This document shows, one piece after another, positions 34,492 through 42,300 of a stretch of 64,000 bases of DNA. Every line of letters starts with the position of its first letter. Positions within the stretch are counted from its first letter, which is position 1. The translations under genes and the position numbers were made by a program. The notes under the pieces were generated by a model. It had not been told where the DNA came from. It saw only the letters and a list, made by a program, of their open reading frames with translations, and did not search any database. The DNA is from Lysobacterales bacterium (lineage in GTDB: Bacteria > Pseudomonadota > Gammaproteobacteria > Xanthomonadales > Wenzhouxiangellaceae), in contig PBLG01000033.1 of NCBI GenBank assembly GCA_002722315.1, positions 1 to 64,000 on the forward strand. Reading direction: 5' to 3'.

Positions 34492-35873
34492 GGCAATACC
34501 TCCCCGTCGGCGGCCGGCAGCGCCAGTCGGTAGCGTTCGGCGGCAACCACGGCGTTGAACCGGGCGTTGATCTCGCGCGTTCGGGCGGCCAGTTCCTCGG
34601 CCTGCGCACGCAGCAACGCGGTGATGTCGTCCAGGCCTTCGGCATAGCGGGCCTCGGTCAGCGCGAGCGCCTCCTCGGCATCCAGGACGCCCTCGCCGGC
34701 GCTGTTCCAGCCCTCGACCTCGGCTTTCCAGTCGGCATGAGCGGTCTGCGCTTCGGCCCATGCCTGCTGGCGCAATGCCTGGAGGCGTGCGCGCGTCTCG
34801 GCTTCGGTGGCCTGCGCCTCGTCCAGCGCGCCGGCCTGGGCGAACCCGGCAAACGGGGTCCAGCGCAGGTTGACCGCCAGCAGCCAGCCTGTCTCGTCGA
34901 AATCGAGCGGGTCGTTGCCGTAAAGACGGTCGTAGCGCGCGTAAAGATTGACATCCGGCAGCCACGCGGCGCGCGCGCGCTTGACCCCGTATCTCGCCGC
35001 CTCCAGCCCCTGCTCCAGGGCCCGGAGATCACTGCGCTCGGCCAGGGCGTCCCGGTCTATCGGCCGGTCGGGTCCGGGCGGATGCGGCCTGGGCACCGGG
35101 TCGGTCAGGACCAGCTGCACGTCGCCGTCCATGCCCAGCACCCGGCGCAGAATTGCCTGGGCCGCGACCACGCGCGCCTCGGCGGCGGCGACCCTCGCCT
35201 TCATCTCGGCGACCCGGGTGCGCGCGCTGAGTACGTCGACCGGAGCAATCAGGTCCTGTTCGAACCCGGCCTCTGCCTGGCGCAAGGCGCGCAGGGCGGT
35301 GGCCAGGCCCTTCTGTTCGGCTTCGACCTGGCGCCGGGCCGTCTGGGCGCCGAAGTAGGACTCGACGACTGCCACTTCCACTTCCTGACGGCTTCTGTGG
35401 AGGCTCAGTTCGGCCGCATCCAGCGCGCTGCCGGCCTGGCGGCGGGCATTCCAGGCGCCGACGTTGATCAGCGGCTGGTAAAGCTGCGCGCCGACCACCT
35501 GGCCATCGAGAGGACCGAGCCCGTGCATGCCCAGCATCGGCGGAAAACCCGGCTCGATCACCGGGATATCGTCGAGTACCGATGAATCCAGCCGCAGATG
35601 CGTCGCATCGAAGCTGATCCGAGGCGAAAAGGCCTGGCGACTTCGGACCCGCGCGCCATCGGCACGCGCACGGCGCGCACGATCGATTGCAATCCCGGGA
35701 TTGTCGGCCCGCGCAATCGCCAGCGCTCGATCCAGCGACAGCATCATCCGGCCGGACTCGGACGCGCCGTCCGCTGCCACAGCGGCGCTAGCGACGATCA
35801 CCAGCAGGGCCAGCAGTCCCCCGCGGATGCAGGGCGCCGCTGACGCATCGTCGGACCGAACAGAATGAATCAC
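34488..35873 (-). CDS. TolC-family outer-membrane efflux protein
   Basis: 461 residues. The signal peptide (about 15-35, 'GGLLALLVIVASAAVAADGA') is followed by two repeated long-helix units of the outer-membrane efflux protein family: 'LSLDRALAIARADNPGIAID' and later 'LEEALALTEARYAEGLDDIT' (the end of the second repeat). It forms the trimeric exit duct for the adaptor and pump encoded directly downstream. It is the first gene of the operon, and its promoter should lie in 35874-36040, between it and the divergent hipBA region. Confidence 0.9.
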   Translation of the reverse strand: MIHSVRSDDASAAPCIRGGLLALLVIVASAAVAADGASESGRMMLSLDRALAIARADNPGIAIDRARRARADGARVRSRQAFSPRISFDATHLRLDSSVLDDIPVIEPGFPPMLGMHGLGPLDGQVVGAQLYQPLINVGAWNARRQAGSALDAAELSLHRSRQEVEVAVVESYFGAQTARRQVEAEQKGLATALRALRQAEAGFEQDLIAPVDVLSARTRVAEMKARVAAAEARVVAAQAILRRVLGMDGDVQLVLTDPVPRPHPPGPDRPIDRDALAERSDLRALEQGLEAARYGVKRARAAWLPDVNLYARYDRLYGNDPLDFDETGWLLAVNLRWTPFAGFAQAGALDEAQATEAETRARLQALRQQAWAEAQTAHADWKAEVEGWNSAGEGVLDAEEALALTEARYAEGLDDITALLRAQAEELAARTREINARFNAVVAAERYRLALPAADGEVLP

Positions 35874-36040
35874 AGGACTTCCGCCTTGCCCCGGCCTGCC
35901 TCTCGATGGAGGGCGGGACGATCATCGTGTTTCATCGAGTATAGGCACGGCCGCGCCGCTGAAAATTGACCTGATGCAGGAATTGGCGGCCTCGGCATGC
36001 CACATCGCCCCTGAAGCCGCTGGAAATAAGAAAATTTATA

Positions 36041-36139
36041 AATCGTCAAATCAGCCGGTTAAAAATTATATAATCTATTATTTCGTTATATTTGACGATT
36101 AAAAAAAATAAAGTTAAATCGTCTTGAATAACGATTTAA
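36041..36139. promoter_or_regulatory. hipBA operator region with two nested inverted repeats
   Basis: The 150 bp before hipB are strikingly AT-rich in a GC-rich window. AATCGTCAAA (36041-36050) is the exact inverse of TTTGACGATT (36091-36100). A second pair, TTAAATCGT (36114-36122) and ACGATTTAA (36131-36139), has an 8-bp spacer. Further TCGT/ACGA words follow to the start codon. HipB dimers bind spaced operators of this kind, so multi-site autorepression is likely. Confidence 0.75.
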
Positions 36140-36176
36140 ACGACCTATATCGAATTATTCGTCTATTATTACGACT

Positions 36177-36524
36177 ATGAAAATAACCGACTCGGAAGCC
36201 GATCAGGCGATCCTCGAGGAACTGGGTGAACGCCTGGCACGGCGCCGGATCGCGATGCGCCTGAGCCAGGCCGACCTCGCCGAACATGCCGGCGTGGGCA
36301 AACGCACGGTCGAGCGGATCGAGGCCGGGGAGTCGGCGCAGGCCACCACGCTCGTCCGGCTGTTCCGGGTGCTCGAGCTGCTGCCGGCGCTGGACGCGAT
36401 GGTCCCGGCCGAATCCGCCCGGCCGATGGAACTGCTGCGCCACGGCGGAAAGACGCCCAGGCGGGTCCGCAAGGGCAAGACCCCCGAGCCGGAGCCCGAC
36501 GACTGGCACTGGGAGTCGAAGTGA
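36177..36524 (+). CDS. hipB: HipB-like HTH antitoxin
   Basis: 115 residues. The Cro/C1-type helix-turn-helix spans about 18-72: 'LARRRIAMRLSQADLAEHAG', then 'VGKRTVERIEAGESAQATTL'. The C-terminal tail is basic then acidic ('RRVRKGKTPEPEPDDWHWES'), likely contacting HipA. Its TGA overlaps the HipA start (GTGA), so the two are co-translated. It should repress its own promoter through the repeats at 36041-36139 and restrain the HipA kinase. Confidence 0.88.
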   Translation: MKITDSEADQAILEELGERLARRRIAMRLSQADLAEHAGVGKRTVERIEAGESAQATTLVRLFRVLELLPALDAMVPAESARPMELLRHGGKTPRRVRKGKTPEPEPDDWHWESK

Positions 36525-37834
36525 CCACGCTGGCCGAAGTCCGGCTCTGGGGGCGCACCATCGGCGCGGTCGCGCTGGCCGATGACGATCGCACCGCCGC
36601 ATTCGAGTACGACCCGGCGTTCCAGCGCAGCGGCATCCAGGTCGCGCCACTGACCATGCCGCTGGCCGAACGCGTCTATCGTTTCCCGGAACTCGCCTAC
36701 GACACTTTCTACGGGCTGCCCGGCCTGCTGGCCGATTCGCTGCCCGACAAGTTCGGCCACCGCCTGATCGACGCCTGGCTGGCGCGCCAGGGGCGTGCAC
36801 CGGAATCCATGAGCGCCGTCGAGCGTCTTTGCTACACCGGCAGGCGCGGCATGGGCGCACTGGAATTCCGGCCCCGGCTGGGCCCGCGGGCCACCCGCTC
36901 GACCCGGCTGGAAGTCGAAGCGCTGGTCGAACTGGCCTCGGAGGTGCTGGCGGACCGGGGCTCGCTCAGGCAGGCGTTCGGCGAGGACACCAGCGAAAAA
37001 GCCATGGCCGACATCCTGCGCGTGGGCACCTCGGCCGGCGGCGCGCGGGCCAAGGCGGTGATTGCCTGGGACCCGGAGACCAACGAGGTGCGCTCGGGCC
37101 AGGTCGACGCCGACCCGGGTTTCGAGCACTGGCTGATCAAGTTCGACGGCGTTTCGGGCAATCGCGACCGCGAGCTGGATGACCCGCAGGGCTACTGCGC
37201 GATCGAGTACGCGTATTACCGGATGGCGCTGGCCGCCGGCATCGAGATGAGCGAGTGCCGGCTGTTCGAGGAAAACGGCCGCCGGCACTTCATGACCCGG
37301 CGTTTCGACCGAACGGATGATGGCGGAAAACTGCACATGCAGTCTTTATGTGCGATCGCCCACTTCGACTACAACCAGCCCGGCGCCTACGGCTACGAGC
37401 AGGCGTTTCGCGTGATGCGGCAACTGAACCTGTCCATGGCCGAGATCGAGCAGCAGTACCGGCGCATGGTGTTCAACATCCTGGGCCGCAACCAGGACGA
37501 CCACGTCAAGAACATCGCCTACCTGATGGACCGCGCCGGCAACTGGCGCCTGGCGCCGGCCTTCGACCTGGTCTACAGCTACAACCCCGACGGCGCCTGG
37601 ACCGCGCGCCACCAGATGACGCTGAACGGCAAGCGCGACGGATTCGAATTCGCCGATTTCCGCGCCTGCGCCCGCACCGCCGGCCTCAAGCGCGGGCTGG
37701 ACCGCGAGATCTTCGAGCAGGTGCGCGCCGCCGTCGCGCGCTGGCCGGAATTCGCGCGCGAGGCCGATATTCCGAAGGCCACGATCGAGCGGATTTCCAA
37801 TGGTTTACGGCACGAGTCGATCACGACGGACTGA
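36521..37834 (+). CDS. hipA: HipA-like serine/threonine kinase toxin
   Basis: 437 residues, starting at a GTG that overlaps the hipB stop. The N-terminal subdomain 'EVRLWGRTIGAVALADDDRT' and 'FYGLPGLLADSLPDKFGHRL' is typical of HipA. Kinase elements are the ATP-loop 'TSAGGARAKAVIAWD', the catalytic 'FNILGRNQDDHVKNIAYLMD' (Asp and Asn) and the metal-binding 'LAPAFDLVYSYN'. In E. coli, HipA phosphorylates glutamyl-tRNA synthetase and induces persistence. Length agrees with the family (about 440) and no key residue is missing, so the toxin looks active. Confidence 0.92.
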   Translation: MTTLAEVRLWGRTIGAVALADDDRTAAFEYDPAFQRSGIQVAPLTMPLAERVYRFPELAYDTFYGLPGLLADSLPDKFGHRLIDAWLARQGRAPESMSAVERLCYTGRRGMGALEFRPRLGPRATRSTRLEVEALVELASEVLADRGSLRQAFGEDTSEKAMADILRVGTSAGGARAKAVIAWDPETNEVRSGQVDADPGFEHWLIKFDGVSGNRDRELDDPQGYCAIEYAYYRMALAAGIEMSECRLFEENGRRHFMTRRFDRTDDGGKLHMQSLCAIAHFDYNQPGAYGYEQAFRVMRQLNLSMAEIEQQYRRMVFNILGRNQDDHVKNIAYLMDRAGNWRLAPAFDLVYSYNPDGAWTARHQMTLNGKRDGFEFADFRACARTAGLKRGLDREIFEQVRAAVARWPEFAREADIPKATIERISNGLRHESITTD

Positions 37835-37890
37835 ACCGCCCGACTCTCGGCCTCCGACTTCGAGGCTTCGAAAAACCATCGCCGGGATTG

Positions 37891-38017
37891 TCGTTTGGTC
37901 GTTTCGTCATTTTGTCGTTTCGAAAAGACCAAACGACCAAACGACCAAACGACCAAACGACGAAACGACCAAGCGACGAAACGACGAAACGACGAAGCGA
38001 CGAAGCGACGAAGCGAC
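37891..38017. repeat. 8-bp tandem repeats in inverted orientation
   Basis: Four units of TCGTTTSG (37891-37922) face eleven units of GACSAARC (37927-38014), which are their reverse complement (GACCAAAC/GTTTGGTC). The array fills the gap between hipA (+) and a crotonase gene (-) and could fold into a long hairpin, perhaps serving as a terminator for both. It belongs to the family of 7- or 8-bp repeats with a GTTT core found elsewhere in the window. Confidence 0.9.
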
Positions 38018-38027
38018 TACCAAAAAC

Positions 38028-38846
38028 CTACCGCCCCTTGAACTCCGGCGCGCGCTTTTCCATGAACGCGCGCATGGCCTCGGCGAAATCCTCCGACTGC
38101 ATCAGCATGCCGTTCAACGTTGCGGCCTCGCGGTTGCCGTCGGCGACGCCGCCCTGGACGCGCGCGTTCATAACCTGGCGGATGCCGCCGACGACCAGCG
38201 GCGGGTTGGCCGCGATCCGACCGGCCAGTTCGCGTGCATGAGTCAACAAGGCATCCCCGTCGTCCAGGACCCGGTTGACCAGGCCGATCCGGCATGCGGT
38301 TTCGGCGTCGATCGGATCACCGGTCAACGCCAGTTCGCGGGTCCAGCCTTCGCCGACGAGGTGCGGCAGGCGCGCGATGCCGCCGAGATCGGGCACCATG
38401 CCGACCTTGACTTCGCGCAGCGCGAATTGGGCACGGCTTGACGCCACACGAATGTCGCAGGCCGCGATCAGCTCGATGCCGGCGCCTATGCACCAGCCGT
38501 CGACCGCGGCGACCACCGGCAGCCTGCCGGCGGCCAGCGCATCGAATCCTTCGACCATCCGACCGGCCTGGCGAACGATCTCGGCCCGGCCGGCCGCCCC
38601 GTCGTTCAGCATCGCGCCAACCTCGCCGACCATGCCCTGAAGGTCCAGCCCGTAGCAGAAATTGTCACCATTGCCGCGCACGATCAGGCAGCGCAGGTCG
38701 CGATCGGCCTGGAGTTCGGCCACGGCTTCGGGAAACTCGCGCCAGAAATCCGGCCCGACGGCATTGCCGTGTCCGGGACCGGTCAGTATCAATTCGGCAA
38801 TGGACTCGTCATTGCGCTCGATTCGAAAGGACCTGGTATCCGACAT
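38028..38846 (-). CDS. Enoyl-CoA hydratase/isomerase family, dienoyl-CoA isomerase-like
   Basis: 272 residues, crotonase fold. 'NFCYGLDLQGM' is the first oxyanion-hole loop and 'VDGWCIGAGIELIAACDIRV' the second. The acids in 'ACDIR', 'FALREVKVGM' and 'VPDLGG' match the Asp/Glu/Asp set of delta3,5-delta2,4-dienoyl-CoA isomerase (ECH1), so isomerisation of dienoyl-CoA in beta-oxidation of unsaturated fatty acids is likely. Classical hydratases have Glu-Glu instead. It is a single gene, with the 8-bp repeat array directly after its stop and a 274-bp repeat element 35 bp before its start. Confidence 0.87.
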   Translation of the reverse strand: MSDTRSFRIERNDESIAELILTGPGHGNAVGPDFWREFPEAVAELQADRDLRCLIVRGNGDNFCYGLDLQGMVGEVGAMLNDGAAGRAEIVRQAGRMVEGFDALAAGRLPVVAAVDGWCIGAGIELIAACDIRVASSRAQFALREVKVGMVPDLGGIARLPHLVGEGWTRELALTGDPIDAETACRIGLVNRVLDDGDALLTHARELAGRIAANPPLVVGGIRQVMNARVQGGVADGNREAATLNGMLMQSEDFAEAMRAFMEKRAPEFKGR

Positions 38847-38881
38847 GCATCTTCACTCCGTTGGCGTTGGACCAATTCTAA

Positions 38882-39155
38882 GGAACCTCTGAACAACTCT
38901 GCACGGGCGCGACGGCACCTTTGCGGGAGGCTCCGGCTTGGCTTGGGTGAGCGCGGTTTGGTTGTTCCAAATAAGCGAGCCCAAACAAGCCGGAGGCCCC
39001 GCAAAGGCCCGTCCCGAAGGGTTTCGCCGGAAAAGCCGCATCTCGCGCGTTGCGACCCTCGGCCGTAGCTGTGGCTACTGTCGCTCGGCTCGCACCACAC
39101 GATCTACGGCTTTTCCGACTGAAACGCGCTCCGCGCAGAGTTGTTCAGAGGTTCC
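38882..39155. mobile_element. MITE-like 274-bp element, copy 1
   Basis: It begins GGAACCTCTGAACAACTCTG and ends with the exact inverse of that word. It has no transposase and no credible ORF. A second copy of the same length lies inverted at 52863-53136, with high identity throughout. Candidate 4-bp duplications are CTAA on the left and GTAA on the right (one mismatch). The IS5-like mobiliser is a guess from the CTAR-type target. Confidence 0.85.
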
Positions 39156-39179
39156 GTAAGCGCTGGACGCACAAGCAAG

Positions 39180-39203
39180 ACCGCCCCGGAATGCCGGGGC
39201 GGT
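39180..39203 (-). terminator. Intrinsic-type hairpin downstream of the protective-antigen-like gene
   Basis: ACCGCCCCGG (39180-39189) pairs with CCGGGGCGGT (39194-39203) around AATG. On the minus strand TCTTGCTTG follows, a weak U-rich tail. A second perfect 10-bp stem (39339-39348 with 39355-39364) lies 20 bp after the gene's stop. The remaining DNA between 39155 and 39384 shows no gene. Confidence 0.65.
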
Positions 39204-39383
39204 TCATACAGCCGATGGCCGAATCGTTCCGGTGCGGGTCGCGAATTCAATGCCACAGGTGTCATGCACGAAATCGACCTGGGCCGAATCCTCCGCTTGC
39301 CATTTGATCGCCTCGTATTCGCAGCCCTTTCGGATCGGCCCGCCGGACCGCAAAGTCCGGCGGGCAAGATCATGAATGACGGT

Positions 39384-42300
39384 CTAGTTTTCCGGCACGA
39401 TCGACACCTCGAGATCGAGACCACATCCGTCTGTCTTTTCGAAACGTCCGAGAATCGGACCGTCGCGAAGCTCGCTGCCGGTAAAGAAACCGTTGCGCAT
39501 GCTGCCGTTGACGTTCAGCGTCTGGTTGAACCGATCGTCCAGGTCGAAATCCATGTTGGGATCGGACTGGAGATTGTCGTCAAGCTCCCGAACGTACCCG
39601 GCGAGCGCAAACTCCTGGTTCGCGTTAACCCCGAAGCTCACCGACAGGCTGTCGAGATTCAGCGTGTCTTCGTTGGGCTCGTTGTCCAACTGGATATTCG
39701 GCGCAAAAACATTGTTGTTGAAGCACAGGAAGAGATCGCGATCTCCGTCGCACGTGCGAGTGACAATTCCCGTGTCGAAGGCCCGTCTTGCGCTGGCAGC
39801 TTCCAGAAAGACGTTCGATGGTGTATTCACGCCCAGGCTGAAGAAGAAGTCACCGGCATTCTCGGCCTGGTCACCGCCGCCGTCGCAACTGTCCTTGATC
39901 ACCAGGCGGTGGTAGCGCACCGTGACGCGGAAGTCTTCGACCAGCGGATTGGTGCTGCGCGAGATTTCCTCCGCGTCGCTGCGGCCATCATCGTCGGTAT
40001 CCGCCAGCGCGGGATCGGTTCCGGTGCCGCCGGCGGTTCTCTCGTCACCATCCACGAGCGTGTCGAAGTCCTCGTCGGCCTGGGTCGGGTCGCTGAATAC
40101 GCGGTAGGGCTGCTCGCCCGCAACGCGCACGATCCAGCGGTTGGCCTCGACGTCGACGAGCTCGGCCTCGTCGCCGTCGGAGCGCTTGTCGTCATCGGTA
40201 TCCGCATCGAGCGGATCGAGCACGACGATGCCCAGGTCGCGGATTTCGATGCCGTCGATTTCCTGCGCGTCGGTGAGTCCGTCTCCGTCGGTGTCCTCGT
40301 TTCTCGGATCGGTGCCGAGTTCGAACTCCTCGCTGTCGAGAAGCCCATCGAAATCGGTGTCGGCCACCAGAGGATCGGACGTCACCGTCATGGTCATAGG
40401 CAACCCGGCGTCGCATCTCGTGATGCAGGTTGACGGAGACGTGCTGACGCCTTCGATCGTGACCTCCCAGCCGTCCGTCTCGACAATGTTGACCAGCCCG
40501 TCACCGTCGGCGTCGGTGAAAGCGTCTACGTCGGACACTGTCGGATTACCGCCCAATTCCCGTTCCAGACCGTCGGAGGCACCGTCCCCGTCGCTGTCCG
40601 GGTCGTTCGGGCTCGTGGTCACGACAATGCATTCGGGAATAGGGTCGGGGGGATTGTCGGGGTCGAATGGAACCGGGTTCGGGCAAGTCGGGTCACCGCC
40701 GCGCAAGACGACCTCGTATCCGTTGATTTCATCGAAATCGTCGATGCCGTCGGCGTCGGTATCGCGGCGCGACGGATCGGTCACGAAATCGTTTTCGTCG
40801 AGCCGCGTGGCCCGCTTGATCAGCGGCGGCTCACCCGGCCCGCTGATCTCGAATTCGAAGTCAGCGGGTGCCTCCTCGAGGTCGGTCAGACCGTCGCCGT
40901 CGGAATCCGCACTGGCGCAGCGACTGAAGACCCGGCGCGTGCCGCGTCCCGTCTCGACGTCCCAGCCGATCAGCACCTCGAAACGATCGTCCAAAGTGTC
41001 GCCGTCGGAGTCGACGTCGGTATCGCTGCAGCCATTGAGAAACTCCAGGCCGTCGGTCATGCGATCCTGATCAAGGTCCTGGACGAAGGCAAGCTTGAGA
41101 TCGCTTTCGGTCTGCAGAATCAGTTCGTCGAGATTACTGCCAGTGTCGATGCCCGTCGCGGTGATGACTTCCCAGGCCTTCGGATTGATGTTGTCCATGG
41201 CCGTATTCCGGATTCGGAAAATCCGCTCGCGTTCGCCGCCCGGCCCCTCGCGCTGGGTCGAATAGCTGTTCTCGATCTCGGCATCGGTCAGTGTCGCGGT
41301 CGGGCGACAGTCCGCTGATGTGTCGTCGGGCAGGCAGTTTTCGCGATAGCGTTCTAGGCCGAGCGCATCCAGCGCGTCGACCAGCGTGACGCCGACCTGG
41401 CGACCCGACGCGTCGAACACGATGCGCCGGTCGTTGTCGTCGATGAAGCCGTCGCCGTTGGTGTCGACCACGCGCCCGGAACCGGTCGCGACGCGGACGT
41501 ACTCGGTCAAATCCCCTGCCCCGTCGCCGTCCTCGTCGAAGCTGCCGTTGTCGATGACCAGCGTCGCGGTCCGGTCGGTGATGTCCTGGGAAGTGAACAC
41601 GAAGTTCCGGCCCAGCTCGTCAACGATGTCGAAGTTCGAGATCTTGAAGATCAGTCCCCGCGGACTGCGCATCAGATCCTCGACCTGCTGCGGAAAGACC
41701 GTGGTACTGGAAAGTATGATCGGGCCCCGCTCGGGGTTCAGCGGCCCGAGGCTGAAGCCGTCCGGCGGCTCCTGGTCCGGCGACAGCGTGGCGATCGGGG
41801 TCAGCACCGTCGGATCGCGCTGATCCTGCTTCAGCGCGGTCACCTGGAGATTGCGCAGGAAGTACGCCAGGTTGGTCGTCGACTTCAGCGACAGCGTGAC
41901 CTGCATGCTGGCGCCGAAGACCTCGCGCGCCACGCTCGCGCCCTCGGAGACGGCAACCTGTTCCTCCAGCGAGTCCTGGTACGCGTTCTGCGTGGCCTGG
42001 GTACTCTCGGCGGTGTGCGAAGACGTCCAGCTTCCGGTCCAGCCGGTTTCGGCTTCGATGCTGGAGGTGAACGTTCCGCTGGGGCCGAAGATGCTTCCGC
42101 CGACTTCGTACTCCGTGCCCACCGACAGCTTGGCGAAAGCCTCCTGGGTGTTGGAGTTGGTGTTGCTGACCGAACGCGAACTGTCCTGAACAAGGCTGGA
42201 GGAAACCGAGCGGGTCTCGATCTCGTCGGTGGACTGGGACGTCGACTCGACGAACCGAACGTCCAGCCGAAGGTTGGACTCGCCGACCTCGATGGTCGGC

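Noticed and set aside
33331-34965. 544-codon version of the adaptor gene starting inside the tolC-like gene
   Set aside because: The added N-terminus is antisense-like to nothing useful and precedes a clear signal peptide at 34491, so the shorter start was used.
38789-39159. Short ORFs inside the 274-bp element (nearly the same in both copies)
   Set aside because: They are shared only because the DNA is repeated. They lack a ribosome site and domain features, so the element is treated as noncoding.
39204-39383. In-frame extension after the TAG of the protective-antigen-like gene (to a TGA at 39204)
   Set aside because: Open for 59 codons with protein-like composition, but such runs are common at this GC content and no readthrough signal is visible.
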